A stretch of DNA of 64,000 bases from NCBI GenBank assembly GCA_024693325.1, contig JAILLA010000031.1:1-64000 (forward strand). The letters run 5' to 3'. Of this stretch, positions 16,613-25,545 are shown one piece after another. Within the stretch, counting starts at the first letter, position 1; every line of letters starts with the position of its first letter. The notes beneath the pieces were generated by a model. That model saw only the letters and a list, made by a program, of their open reading frames with translations, searched no databases and was not told the DNA's origin. This stretch comes from Solobacterium sp. GTDB lineage: Bacteria > Bacillota_I > Bacilli_A > Erysipelotrichales > Erysipelotrichaceae. The translations under genes were made by a program, and so were the position numbers.

Positions 16613-16783
16613 ACGATCCTCAGACAGGGATTCCGGGATAAAAACGGAAGCTGTATCTGTATAATGGAATATATGGATCTCATTTGACCGAAAACAAAAA
16701 CCCGGAAAAGAACAGCAGAATTCCTGATCCGTATGAAAAAGCCTGCAGCATCAGTTTATTTCACAGTAGAGGAGAACAAAGGT

Positions 16784-17272
16784 ATGTTATTGATCATTGA
16801 AGGAATGGCCATGTGTCTGATCATCCTGCTGGTTTGTGTTATAGGGATCGCACACGATGGTCCCGCAGGACTGGTCACCTTTTATGAACAGGATGTGAAG
16901 GACAGAGTCATTGAACTTGGTCTGACGACTCCTGAAAAGATCCGGAAAAGTACGATCATATCAGGGATCGCGGTCTTCATCCCGGTACTGGTGCTGATCC
17001 CGTATATGGTCTACGGGATCAACGGTGCAGAAGGTTTCAGACAGGGATTTACAGAGATGATTGCGATCGGTATGATCTATGGTCTGTTTGACAGGTTCTT
17101 TATCGATTACTATTGGGTGGGAAAGACCAATGCATGGAATATTCCCGGCACAGAAGACCTGAAGCCATATATTCCCAGACAGGCCCTGATCCGGAAATGG
17201 TTTGGAACCCTGATCGGTTTCCCGATCATATTCGCCTTGATCGCATGGATCATGACATTATTCGGAAAGTAA
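16784..17272 (+). CDS. Predicted multi-pass membrane protein
   Basis: A 162-residue protein with four hydrophobic segments: a first helix IEGMAMCLIILLVCVIGIAH, then AVFIPVLVLIPYMVYGI, TEMIAIGMIYGLFDRFFIDYYWV and GTLIGFPIIFALIAWIMTLFG. AGAGGAG lies 9 bases before the ATG at 16784. A TATAAT at 16660-16665 could be its -10 box. I do not recognise the family. It is the first gene of a tight same-strand group (7-, 7- and 21-base gaps) ending with a serine-hydrolase-like protein. Confidence 0.65.
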   Translation: MLLIIEGMAMCLIILLVCVIGIAHDGPAGLVTFYEQDVKDRVIELGLTTPEKIRKSTIISGIAVFIPVLVLIPYMVYGINGAEGFRQGFTEMIAIGMIYGLFDRFFIDYYWVGKTNAWNIPGTEDLKPYIPRQALIRKWFGTLIGFPIIFALIAWIMTLFGK

Positions 17273-17279
17273 GAAAATT

Positions 17280-17711
17280 ATGGATGAATTATCAGAACAG
17301 TATTTTGTACAGACATTTGTCAGAAAGAGCAGACGGGAAAGGCTCCTTTTCGAGCTGATGACACCCCGGAAACGATATGACGGGATCAGCCGCTTCTGTC
17401 ATCAGGCAGACGAAGTGCTTGACCACTCAAAGATCATCATGAGCGGAGAAGACATCGACCGTCTCCCGGAATTTGAACGTTTCGTCCGCACGCATGATGA
17501 GATCTGTTATATCCTGTCGCCTGACGGTTTTGTTGACGGACAGTCTGTCCCGCTGAAGGACGCAGTTCAGATGGCTGTGATGTGTCCCGATGCTGTGGTG
17601 ATCATAGGAAGTTCCTTTGCCATGGTATTCGGTGAACCCGCTAAAGGCGGCAGAGGAAAATACCTTCTGGCTCAGCAGAGAAAGCCAGCAGAAGAGATAC
17701 GAAAATATTGA
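17280..17711 (+). CDS. Hypothetical cytosolic protein
   Basis: A 143-residue soluble protein starting 7 bases after the membrane protein's stop and ending 7 bases before the next start, so it is clearly part of the operon. The sequence is basic at the N-terminus (VRKSRRERLLFELMTPRKRYDGISRFCH) and has a mixed alpha/beta pattern later (CPDAVVIIGSSFAMVFGEPAKGGRGKYLL). I do not recognise a family and assign no function. Confidence 0.6.
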   Translation: MDELSEQYFVQTFVRKSRRERLLFELMTPRKRYDGISRFCHQADEVLDHSKIIMSGEDIDRLPEFERFVRTHDEICYILSPDGFVDGQSVPLKDAVQMAVMCPDAVVIIGSSFAMVFGEPAKGGRGKYLLAQQRKPAEEIRKY

Positions 17712-17718
17712 GGTACGC

Positions 17719-18702
17719 ATGATGAACAAAGAAGAACTCATCACTTATGTCAGAGAAAAAGAACCGAACATCAATCAGATCTGTGTCTGGAAAGACGGGA
17801 AAGAGATCTTTTCCGAGGAATGGAACGGATATCGAAAAACAGACTGCACACACGTGATGTCCGCAACAAAAAGCATCGTCTCCCTGCTTGTCGGTATAGC
17901 TGTTGATATGAAACTGATCCGCAGTACGGAAGAAAAAGTACTTTCCTTTTTTCCTGATTACAAGGTCAAGCGCGGAGAAACGACGATACAGGATGTCACG
18001 ATCAGGCATCTTCTGACGATGCGCGCGCCCTATAAGGGAAAAGGAGACCCGTGGTCAAAGGTCTGTTCCAGTGAAGACTGGACGAGTGCCTCGCTTGATT
18101 TTCTGGGAGGCAGAAAAGGCATCACAGATGAATTTGATTACCGCACAGTCTGCCTCCACATCCTCTCAGGTATCCTGTATAAAGCAACCGGAATGAAGAC
18201 AGTGGATTTTACGAACAGGTATCTGTTCACGCCATTAGGTATTCCTGAACATGAGAACTATTACGCGATGAATGCGGAAGAGCATAAGCAGTTCACGATC
18301 TCAAAGACACCCAAAGGCAATATCTGGTTTGCAGATCCGGATGGCCTCGGGACACCAGGATACGGCTTGTGCATGTGCGCTGAGGATATGGCCAGGATCG
18401 GACAGCTTTGCCTGGACAAAGGATTATGGCAGGGAAACCGGATCATTTCCGAAGAATGGATCTCTGAAATGACCAGGCCGAGACCTGTCGACAGCAAGTA
18501 TTTCCGCGGAATGCAGTATGGTTACCTCTGGTGGATCATTCGCCCTGAGAAGAACATCTATGCCGCCATCGGCAACAGCGGAAATGTCATCTATGTTGAT
18601 CCGGAAGAGAACATCGTTGTTTCTGTTGCCTCTTACTTTAAGCCGACGGTATTCGACAGGGTCGATTTTATCGAAGACATCCTGCTTCCGTATTTCAGAT
18701 GA
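17719..18702 (+). CDS. Beta-lactamase-related serine hydrolase
   Basis: A 327-residue class-C beta-lactamase-fold protein. GAGGT precedes two adjacent ATGs, and the track start at 17617 overlaps the previous gene without support. The catalytic SATK (S48-K51) lies in HVMSATKSIVSLLVGIA. A second-motif tyrosine is in FDYRTVCLHILSG, and a late GNSGNVIYVDPEENIVV stands for the third motif. No signal peptide is visible, so it is probably cytosolic. Such proteins are usually esterases or D-peptidases rather than true beta-lactamases. It is the third gene of the operon. Confidence 0.8.
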   Translation: MMNKEELITYVREKEPNINQICVWKDGKEIFSEEWNGYRKTDCTHVMSATKSIVSLLVGIAVDMKLIRSTEEKVLSFFPDYKVKRGETTIQDVTIRHLLTMRAPYKGKGDPWSKVCSSEDWTSASLDFLGGRKGITDEFDYRTVCLHILSGILYKATGMKTVDFTNRYLFTPLGIPEHENYYAMNAEEHKQFTISKTPKGNIWFADPDGLGTPGYGLCMCAEDMARIGQLCLDKGLWQGNRIISEEWISEMTRPRPVDSKYFRGMQYGYLWWIIRPEKNIYAAIGNSGNVIYVDPEENIVVSVASYFKPTVFDRVDFIEDILLPYFR

Positions 18703-18723
18703 TCAGAACAGCAGGAGACGTAT

Positions 18724-19113
18724 ATGGATTTCAGGATCAGATACCGTGTACATCATCGTGTACCTGCTGCACCGCTTGAAGAAACAAAACAGGAAACGGT
18801 CATCGATCATCACGGAACCGTCATCGTCAGAAACCATGACCGCTCCGGACCTGACGGACATTTCCGTTTATCCGGGCGTACAGAGAGTTCCGTTTCAGCT
18901 GAAGATGCGGAAAACCTGTACAGACAAATCATGGACCTCCTGCATCATCATGAAAGCATAATGCGCAGTAATGATACGGACTGTGAGATCATCCTGGAAG
19001 AGCCGGGAATCAGGATCTCACTGGATGCCGGGCTTTCCGACGGCACGGTGACAGGTGCCAAACTGTTCGAGGCATTCATGGACCGGGCTGTACGATCGAA
19101 AAGATCCGCTTAA
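18724..19113 (+). CDS. Hypothetical protein
   Basis: A 129-residue soluble protein of unknown family, 21 bases after the serine hydrolase and therefore probably the last gene of its operon. The N-terminal half is rich in His/Arg (RYRVHHRVPAAP, IDHHGTVIVRNHDRSG). The C-terminal half contains an amphipathic segment (AEDAENLYRQIMDLLHHHESIM). No membrane segment or recognisable catalytic motif is seen. A GGAG box lies 9 bases before the ATG. Confidence 0.55.
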   Translation: MDFRIRYRVHHRVPAAPLEETKQETVIDHHGTVIVRNHDRSGPDGHFRLSGRTESSVSAEDAENLYRQIMDLLHHHESIMRSNDTDCEIILEEPGIRISLDAGLSDGTVTGAKLFEAFMDRAVRSKRSA

Positions 19114-19129
19114 GATCTGACGCATTGAA

Positions 19130-19180
19130 AAGATCTCACGTTGGAAGATCGTTGTGCTTCCTTTGTGAGATCTGTTTTTG
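19130..19180 (+). terminator. Candidate terminator closing the four-gene operon
   Basis: AGATCTCAC and GTGAGATCT are perfect 9-bp arms with a long loop, followed by GTTTTTG. Confidence 0.6.
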
Positions 19181-19199
19181 TGTGTATTGCTGTGATCGG

Positions 19200-19814
19200 T
19201 CAGTCAGGCTGCTGTCCGTCATGTGCTTTCCATGCGCATTCCGTGAACTGCATATCTGTAAACACCGCTTTGAAGCTGGAGTCCTCGGGACTGCATGCAT
19301 AGATGCCGAAGCGGATCTTCCCTGCTCCTTCATGCATATGGCATACACGGATCTGGGTGAATTGTTCACCGTCCTGTGAACATTCGATACAGTAATCGTC
19401 TTCCCTTCTGCTGAACCTGTACCACATGACTTTTACATCTGCCGGGATCGCTGTCGTCGCCCAGTCGGAGTAGCCATGATTTGTCACAACGGAACCGAGA
19501 TGCTGGAATGTTTCGTTCTCATATTCCACAGAACCTTTCAGCCAGTTCTCGGAATCCAGATACATCACGATGCCGCACTGATCGAAACGGTGATGGCTTT
19601 CCGTAAAGTCTGTTTTGACAATGAACGAGAAAAATTTTTCCTCTGTCTCTGTCTGAAGTACCGGCGCATTATCATTGCGGAAATGATAATAGGTGCGCTG
19701 CCAGAGATCTGTGTGCGGTTTTGTCGTGATCTCGATCCTGTTGTCTGTGATCAGACAGCCTGCAGGTTCCCTGGTCCACTGTGCATTTTCAAAACTGATA
19801 TCAACTGTTTTCAT
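19200..19814 (-). CDS. DUF1349 (concanavalin-like) domain protein
   Basis: A 204-residue single-domain DUF1349 protein, a beta-sandwich of the concanavalin-A-like lectin/glucanase superfamily. Typical segments are TDLWQRTYYHFRNDNAPVLQ, CGIVMYLDSENWLKGSVEYE, GYSDWATTAIPADVKVMWYRFSRREDDYCIECSQDG and IRFGIYACSPEDSSFKAVFTD. It has no signal peptide. Homologues are often called regulation-of-enolase or YesU-like, and the physiological role is not known. It stands alone, divergent from the TetR gene at 20079. Confidence 0.8.
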   Translation of the reverse strand: MKTVDISFENAQWTREPAGCLITDNRIEITTKPHTDLWQRTYYHFRNDNAPVLQTETEEKFFSFIVKTDFTESHHRFDQCGIVMYLDSENWLKGSVEYENETFQHLGSVVTNHGYSDWATTAIPADVKVMWYRFSRREDDYCIECSQDGEQFTQIRVCHMHEGAGKIRFGIYACSPEDSSFKAVFTDMQFTECAWKAHDGQQPD

Positions 19815-20015
19815 GATCTCCTCTTTTCATTGACGTATATTGACTGTCTTCAACAGATCTTTTTTATCATCTTAGCATAAAGATCAATTTCCCGGAAACC
19901 CTCCGTACCCGGTGCCCATCAGTATCTGTGTTTCCTCGTTCAAATCAAACGATTTCTGAATTGATCCGATAATTAATTTCCGGAAAGATACGCTGCATGG
20001 CAGACCTGTATTCAT

Positions 20016-20034
20016 TACAGACCGGAAATCTGTA
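20016..20034. promoter_or_regulatory. Candidate operator upstream of the TetR gene at 20079
   Basis: TACAGA CCGGAAA TCTGTA is a perfect 6-bp inverted repeat 45 bases before the TetR start. A TATGAT -10-like box follows nearby (20043-20048). Confidence 0.4.
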
Positions 20035-20078
20035 CAGCATGTTATGATGACATCAGCAGAATACATTGAGGTTGGACT

Positions 20079-20618
20079 ATGAGCAGATGGACAAAGAAAC
20101 GGATCGACGAAGCGTTTACCGCACTGGTAACACAGCATGGTTATGAAGACATTACCGTCGCGATGATCATGGAAAAAGCAGATGTCAGTAAAACGACGTT
20201 CTACCGTTATTTCCGGAACAAGGCAGATGTTATGGACTATCACTACCGGAATCTCTATGATGAAGCGTTTGAAAATGAGGACTGCCTTACACTGGAAGAC
20301 CTCTTCACCCTGCTGTTCAGAACGACCCGTGAACATCCTGAAGAACTGGCCATGTTTGATACGATCGGTTATGATTCCTACCGGGAGTTTATCTATAACT
20401 ATACATACCGGAGAGGAAAACAGATCATTGAGACTGCATGGGGCAGACCTTTGACAGAACGTGAGGATTTCAACATTGCGTACTTCTGCGGCGGCGGAGC
20501 CAGGATCCTGGAAGAATGGGCATGCGGCAGATACAGCGGAATGACACCGGAAGAAGCCGGCGCAGCGACAGCAAAGATCATTCACGGAAGATACCAGGTA
20601 CCGATCATCAAGAAATAG
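20079..20618 (+). CDS. TetR-family transcriptional regulator
   Basis: A 179-residue regulator. Its HTH is ITVAMIMEKADVSKTTFYRYFRNKADVMDYHYRNL (about 25-60), and the C-terminal region (TLEDLFTLLFRTTREHPEELAMF...EEWACGRYSGMTPEEAGA) is the DhaS/AcrR-like helical domain frequent in Bacillota. GAGGTTGG lies 4-5 bases before the ATG. It ends in a terminator and precedes the dehydrogenase at 20730, which is its most likely target; the DUF1349 gene is the alternative. Confidence 0.85.
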   Translation: MSRWTKKRIDEAFTALVTQHGYEDITVAMIMEKADVSKTTFYRYFRNKADVMDYHYRNLYDEAFENEDCLTLEDLFTLLFRTTREHPEELAMFDTIGYDSYREFIYNYTYRRGKQIIETAWGRPLTEREDFNIAYFCGGGARILEEWACGRYSGMTPEEAGAATAKIIHGRYQVPIIKK

Positions 20619-20620
20619 CG

Positions 20621-20654
20621 AAAAGGAACGAATTCGAGAAAACGTTCCTTTTTA
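20621..20654 (+). terminator. Rho-independent terminator
   Basis: AAAAGGAACG pairs with CGTTCCTTTTT two bases after the TetR stop. Confidence 0.8.
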
Positions 20655-20729
20655 AAACCGATTGCCTGATTGGTTCCGTTTTTGTTTTTTCAGACATGCT
20701 ATGGTGTGGACAGTAAAGGAGAACCAAAC

Positions 20730-21794
20730 ATGAAACAGCTGAAAAACGAATACAGGATCATCATCTGGGGACTCGGAAGTGTCGGCAGAAGTGCCCTGCA
20801 GATCATCAACGCGAAAGAATCACTGAAGCTTGTCGCAGCATATGACATCGACCCGAAAAAGATCGGCAGGGATGCCGGTGAAGTATGCGGCTTCGAACAT
20901 GCAGGCGTTACCGTCACAAATGACCGGGAAGCAGTTCTGAATACAGAAGCAGACATCTGTCTGTATTACGCGGCATCCGTCTGGGATGCAGAAAAACTGC
21001 CTGATCTTGAGACATGCCAGGCCAATGTTGACGACATCAAGGACCTGCTCAGACACGGCAAAAACGTCACGACAACAGTCAATGTATACTTTGCGGAAAA
21101 GAACCAGCCCCGCTATTTCAAGGAGATCGACGAGGCTGCCAGAGATGGCGGCGTCACATTCACACAGCAGGGCATCTTCCCCGGTTTCTTCACACCGTAC
21201 CTGCCCACGATCTTCGGTCTGCTGACCAGAAAGATCAACAAGGTCATCGTGTATGGCGGTCAGGATGACTCCGCAAACACGGCGCCGTGGGTCAATTTTC
21301 TGTGCTATGGAAAGACAGTGGAAGACATTCCGGCAGCTCAGTTCGCGTTTCTGAAGAGCCTCTTCTTCACATATTACGGACCGACTGTGATCGAGATCAC
21401 GGAACGTCTTGGTCTGAAGTATGACGAATACAGATGCGATGTCACACAGATCATGGCAGATAAGGAGATCACGACACCGAATGCCCATATCACACCGGGC
21501 ACGATCGGTACGCATTTCTTTGTCATGGCGACTTATCTGAATGGTGAGGAAGTTGTCGGATTCCATTTCAACCACAAGGGTTCAAATGAGATCCTGGATG
21601 ACTACAAGGTCGACAAGGCGATCGAGATCTTCGGTGAACCTCATGTCAGGGTCGATATTGACGGCATCATCGATCACTTCGATCCGTTCCTGACATCCGC
21701 TGCGCCGAATGTCAACATGATCCCTGCGATCGTTGAGGCGGAACCGGGCTATCATGACGCACTGGATATCCCGCTGATCAGACTTCCGAAATAA
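20730..21794 (+). CDS. 2,4-diaminopentanoate-dehydrogenase-like NAD(P)-dependent oxidoreductase
   Basis: A 354-residue enzyme with an N-terminal dihydrodipicolinate-reductase-type Rossmann domain (IIIWGLGSVGRSALQII, then LVAAYDIDPKKIGRDAGE). Its middle and C-terminal domain resembles the 2,4-diaminopentanoate/amine dehydrogenase group (GKNVTTTVNVYFAE, GVTFTQQGIFPGFFTPYLP, HFNHKGSNEILDDYKVDKAIEIF). AAAGGAG precedes the ATG at 20730. Family members act in ornithine fermentation or reductive amination. No other ornithine genes (orr, oraS/E, ord) are here, so the substrate may differ. It is single-gene, with a terminator on each side. Confidence 0.7.
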   Translation: MKQLKNEYRIIIWGLGSVGRSALQIINAKESLKLVAAYDIDPKKIGRDAGEVCGFEHAGVTVTNDREAVLNTEADICLYYAASVWDAEKLPDLETCQANVDDIKDLLRHGKNVTTTVNVYFAEKNQPRYFKEIDEAARDGGVTFTQQGIFPGFFTPYLPTIFGLLTRKINKVIVYGGQDDSANTAPWVNFLCYGKTVEDIPAAQFAFLKSLFFTYYGPTVIEITERLGLKYDEYRCDVTQIMADKEITTPNAHITPGTIGTHFFVMATYLNGEEVVGFHFNHKGSNEILDDYKVDKAIEIFGEPHVRVDIDGIIDHFDPFLTSAAPNVNMIPAIVEAEPGYHDALDIPLIRLPK

Positions 21795-21804
21795 GATGTA
21801 TATA

Positions 21805-21835
21805 AAAACTGCCGGCAATTCGTCGGCAGCTTTTT
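21805..21835. terminator. Terminator
   Basis: CTGCCGGC..GTCGGCAG followed by CTTTTT on the plus strand, with A's preceding it for the converging gene. Confidence 0.75.
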
Positions 21836-21842
21836 CATCTGT

Positions 21843-23483
21843 TCAGTCCCATCGTTCAGTGATGCGTTTGACTTCCTTCAGCAATCGCTTCAATTCACTG
21901 TTGCGGGCATTCTTTTTCTTTTCGATCAGGCGCATCAGCTTTTTGCCCTGCTCCATGAGTTCGTTGTAATACTGATTCTGGCTGTAGATATCCTGTTCCT
22001 TTTCCTTCTCCTGCTGCTTCAGTTCTTCCTGACCGGTCTCTGCTTTACTGACAGCCATTTCCGGTTCATCTGTCTGCAGATATTTGTTTTCCAGAAGATC
22101 AAAGATATATCCGGTATACGGAGCTGAAGCCTGATAGCCGTATTCTTCCTGCAGGATCCGTGCATACTCGGTGCAGACTTCATCTTCACCATGGACCGCA
22201 AATATGTTCTGAGGCTTATCAGGATTATCCGTCAGCCAATGGATCAGTCCGCTCTGATCGGCGTGGGCACTGACATCATTCAATTGAACGATCTCAGCAG
22301 CCACATGGATGTCTTCCTGGAAGATCCTGACATCCTTCTCACCTTCCACCAGTCTTCTGCCGAGCGTTCCCTCGGCCTGGTAGCCGGCCAGTGCGATCGT
22401 GCACTGTTCCCGCCAAAGATTGTGCTTCAGATGGTGTTTGATTCGTCCGCTCGTGCACATGCCTGATGCGGATATGATCACGGAAGGCTTTGTGGAACTG
22501 TTGATCGCGCGTGATTCCTCTTCGGTCGTGACTGCTCTCAGATTTCTGAATCTCAGAGGATCATTTCCTGCCTTGATGATCTTCATGGCTTCTTCGTCAT
22601 AATAACCGAAGAAGTTCTGTTCGAAGATCGTCGTCGCTTCTTCTGCCATCGGGCTGTCTACATATACGTCAAAGTCCTTATACGCGACCATATTCCGTTC
22701 CAGGATCTCCCGGATGAAATACAGGATCTCCTGTGTCCTTCCGACCGCAAACGCAGGAATGACGACATTTCCTCCTCTGGCAAATGTCCGGTTCATGATG
22801 TCCGCCAGCTGTTTCATAGGATCATCAGTCTTCTCGTGGTCACGGTTTCCGTATGTGCTTTCCGTGATGACATAATCAGTCGTTTCCCTGGGGGAAGGAT
22901 CGTTGACGATCGGCATGTTGATATTTCCGAGGTCTCCGGTAAATGCCAGTGTCCGTGTTTCTCCTTCTTCTTCCAGGCTCAGATAGATGACTGCACTGCC
23001 CAGGATGTGCCCGGCATCTTCGAATTTAGCTGTCACGTATTTCACCGGACTGTATATTTCTCCGTAGTCGACAGGTCTGAGCAGATGTGACACTGCTTCA
23101 GCATCCTCTACGGTATACAGCGGCTGCACCTTCTTTTTGCCGCTGCGTTTTGCCTTGCGGTTTGCATACTCGGCTTCCGATTCCTGGATCTCTGCAGAGT
23201 CCTTCAGCATCATCGTACACAGGTGTCTGGTCGCTGATGTGCACCAGATCTTGCCGCGGAATCCTTCTTTATAGAGTTTCGGCAGCAGTCCCGAGTGATC
23301 AATATGCGCATGTGAGAGGAGGACCGCATCGATCTTGGAAGGCGGTACAGGGAGGTCTTCATTCACATAAATATCCCTGCCCTGTTCCAGGCCGCAGTCC
23401 AGCATGATGTATTTACCGCTTGTTTCAATGACATGGCAGCTCCCCGTCACTTCATGGTCTGCCCCGATAAAATAGAGTTTCAT
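21843..23483 (-). CDS. MBL-fold/beta-CASP/RMMBL ribonuclease-like protein
   Basis: A 546-residue MBL plus beta-CASP protein of the CPSF73/TTHA0252 type. Motifs in order: LSHAHIDHSG (HxHxDH), AGHILGSA, FTGDLG, the beta-CASP segment VIPAFAVGRTQEILYFIREI, SASGMCTSGRIKHHLKHNL and VSAHADQSGLIHWL. These supply the two-zinc nuclease site. Unlike the RNase J proteins it has a charged Glu/Lys-rich, probably coiled-coil tail (about 450-546, ENKYLQTDEP...LKRLLKEVKRITERWD). The likely role is RNA cleavage or 5'-3' processing. It has no operon partner. Confidence 0.85.
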   Translation of the reverse strand: MKLYFIGADHEVTGSCHVIETSGKYIMLDCGLEQGRDIYVNEDLPVPPSKIDAVLLSHAHIDHSGLLPKLYKEGFRGKIWCTSATRHLCTMMLKDSAEIQESEAEYANRKAKRSGKKKVQPLYTVEDAEAVSHLLRPVDYGEIYSPVKYVTAKFEDAGHILGSAVIYLSLEEEGETRTLAFTGDLGNINMPIVNDPSPRETTDYVITESTYGNRDHEKTDDPMKQLADIMNRTFARGGNVVIPAFAVGRTQEILYFIREILERNMVAYKDFDVYVDSPMAEEATTIFEQNFFGYYDEEAMKIIKAGNDPLRFRNLRAVTTEEESRAINSSTKPSVIISASGMCTSGRIKHHLKHNLWREQCTIALAGYQAEGTLGRRLVEGEKDVRIFQEDIHVAAEIVQLNDVSAHADQSGLIHWLTDNPDKPQNIFAVHGEDEVCTEYARILQEEYGYQASAPYTGYIFDLLENKYLQTDEPEMAVSKAETGQEELKQQEKEKEQDIYSQNQYYNELMEQGKKLMRLIEKKKNARNSELKRLLKEVKRITERWD

Positions 23484-23594
23484 AATATGATCTTCCTGTC
23501 ATGATAACGGATCACGATTTTTATGATGATCCGTATTGTTTTCTTTCAACTCCATTATACAGTTGAACGAAGCACAGAGATAAGGAAATGAAGA

Positions 23595-25367
23595 TCATTC
23601 ATTTTCCGGATCCCAGCCGTACATTCTGTCCAGTATCCCGTACAGTTCCAGTTCACGGTCTTTGATCATGCCGCCGCTGTTTCCGAACTCCAGTAACATC
23701 GTGGAATCTTCCGACTGCTCAAATGCCTGCAGTTCCTGTCCGTTCGGTTCACCTGTTCTGATGAAGTTTGCCCAGTATCCGTGCATGATCGCAGAAAGAT
23801 CCCTGTCACCGTTCGTATATGCCCTTGAATCTTCCGACAGCATTCCGAATACGTATGGCAGTTCCCCGCTGTGCCAGCTGCCGACTCCTCCGTTGTCCTT
23901 GCTGAAAAGGTATTCCCAGGCGGGAACGTGATTCTCATTCTCCAGACGGTTCAGGCAGTAATGCGAATAATTGAAGAACATCGCACCGTAGATCCTCGCC
24001 CAGTACTCATCTGCCTGTTCGTCCGTTTCCGGGTGATACAGGGTCAGGACTTCATCCGCATATGAGCCGAACCATCTGCGGATACGTTCTTCATAGTTCT
24101 TCAGCTTTGCATGATCGAAGAGGATGAACGGACCGCTTTCTTCCTTGTTGAAGCCATGGAGCACGGCTTCTTCGTTATGGATCCCCTGCTTTCTGAGATG
24201 ATACGGCGTATCCGTCAGGACATAGCCGTCAACCGTGATATGATGCTGGGTCACCTGTTCACCGACGAGCCTTTCCGCGGGTATTCCGCGAAGTTCTTCC
24301 AGGGAAGAACACCCATACCGTTCCATGAGCGCCTTTCCGGATGCCAGTGCGGTATCGAACAGGCGGTATGAATGCGGCGGTTCAGGTGAAGATACAGTCG
24401 AACTTTCCATGACAGCCCGTCTGAAAAGACCTTTGGCAAGCGGCGAAACACACAGTGCGTCCACACATACAGCGCCTGCGGACTCCCCGATGATCGTGAC
24501 ATTATCCGGGTCACCTCCGAAGTGTTCAATATTGTCCCTCACCCATTCGAGTGCCTTGATCTGATCGAGCAGGCCGAAGTTTCCTGCTGTTCCTTCTTCT
24601 TCCAGCATTTCTTCCGTGGCCAGAAAGCCGAATACGCCAAGACGGTATCCCATGTTGACCGTAATGATGCCGTCTTTCGCGAAGCCTTCCCCGCTGTAGT
24701 CAGAAAACCATGTCTGTCCTGTCTGCAGGGATCCGCCATGGATATAGACCGCTACAGGAGCTTTCTCAATGGTTCCTGCGGGCTTCCAGATATTCAGGTA
24801 CAGACTGTCCTCGGAGTTTGCCGGCCGGTAGTTGTCATGCAGTGAAATACGGTAGTTATGGTATCCGACGATCTGCGCCATCGATCCCATGAACGGTGAA
24901 TTCTGTACCTGCATGGACATCGGCGCAAACGTATCACATTCAAGGACTGATGACCAGGGTTCGGGATCCTGCGGCTTTTTCCAGCGCAGTTCCCCTATGG
25001 GAGGTGCCGCGTAAGGTATACCGGCAAACAGCTCAACGCCGCTGTCCAGAACGACGCCCCGGACTTCGCCGTACGCAGTTTGACAGACATCTGTTTTTTC
25101 AGGATTTCTTGTGTCTGAGGCGGGTACACGGCGGACCGGCGGCCAGCTGACAAATACGATGCAGAGACAGAGAACCATGTAGCCAAGCACACTGAGTCCT
25201 CTCTGCCACCATTTCCATGTTCCCATGTATTTTCTGCTGCAGAAAACAAGAGCGCCTGCGGCTGCTGCAAACAGCAGCCAGCCTGTGATCGTATGATGAT
25301 TCAATTCCAGAAAAGCGCACATCAGTACGCTGATCAGTATCGTAAAGATCCATCCTGTCAGTTTCAT
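23595..25367 (-). CDS. Membrane-anchored type-B carboxylesterase
   Basis: A 590-residue alpha/beta hydrolase. Three N-terminal hydrophobic segments (LTGWIFTILISVLMCAFLEL, GWLLFAAAAGALVFCS and GLSVLGYMVLCLCIVFVSW) precede a full type-B carboxylesterase domain from about residue 97 (YGEVRGVVLDSGVELFAGIPYAAPPIGELRW). The catalytic Ser is in GESAGA, the oxyanion region in AVYIHGGSLQTG, and a His lies in WHSGELPYVFG. Type-B esterases hydrolyse carboxylic esters with broad range. The added membrane anchor suggests the catalytic domain works outside the cell. The substrate is unknown. Confidence 0.8.
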   Translation of the reverse strand: MKLTGWIFTILISVLMCAFLELNHHTITGWLLFAAAAGALVFCSRKYMGTWKWWQRGLSVLGYMVLCLCIVFVSWPPVRRVPASDTRNPEKTDVCQTAYGEVRGVVLDSGVELFAGIPYAAPPIGELRWKKPQDPEPWSSVLECDTFAPMSMQVQNSPFMGSMAQIVGYHNYRISLHDNYRPANSEDSLYLNIWKPAGTIEKAPVAVYIHGGSLQTGQTWFSDYSGEGFAKDGIITVNMGYRLGVFGFLATEEMLEEEGTAGNFGLLDQIKALEWVRDNIEHFGGDPDNVTIIGESAGAVCVDALCVSPLAKGLFRRAVMESSTVSSPEPPHSYRLFDTALASGKALMERYGCSSLEELRGIPAERLVGEQVTQHHITVDGYVLTDTPYHLRKQGIHNEEAVLHGFNKEESGPFILFDHAKLKNYEERIRRWFGSYADEVLTLYHPETDEQADEYWARIYGAMFFNYSHYCLNRLENENHVPAWEYLFSKDNGGVGSWHSGELPYVFGMLSEDSRAYTNGDRDLSAIMHGYWANFIRTGEPNGQELQAFEQSEDSTMLLEFGNSGGMIKDRELELYGILDRMYGWDPENE

Positions 25368-25490
25368 TTTGTGATCCTCATTTCAGGTCCATTGTATGAA
25401 TCTCACGTTGTTTTTGTCCAGCCCGGCTGTGCTGAATATGCCGGACGACATATCCGGTCACGCAGTCATGGTTTTCGAAGCCGGCATCCG

Positions 25491-25520
25491 AAAAAAGACC
25501 TGAGGAGAACCCTCAGGCCT
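25491..25520 (-). terminator. Terminator after the FAD/FMN lipoprotein gene
   Basis: On the minus strand CCTGAGG GTTCT CCTCAGG is followed by TCTTTTTT. Confidence 0.8.
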
Positions 25521-25545
25521 GTCTGAATTTCATTATGAGATGTGA

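Noticed and set aside
17719-18702. True beta-lactamase resistance gene
   Set aside because: SxxK is present, but there is no signal peptide and the second and third motifs fit the esterase/DD-peptidase-like group; no antibiotic claim is made.
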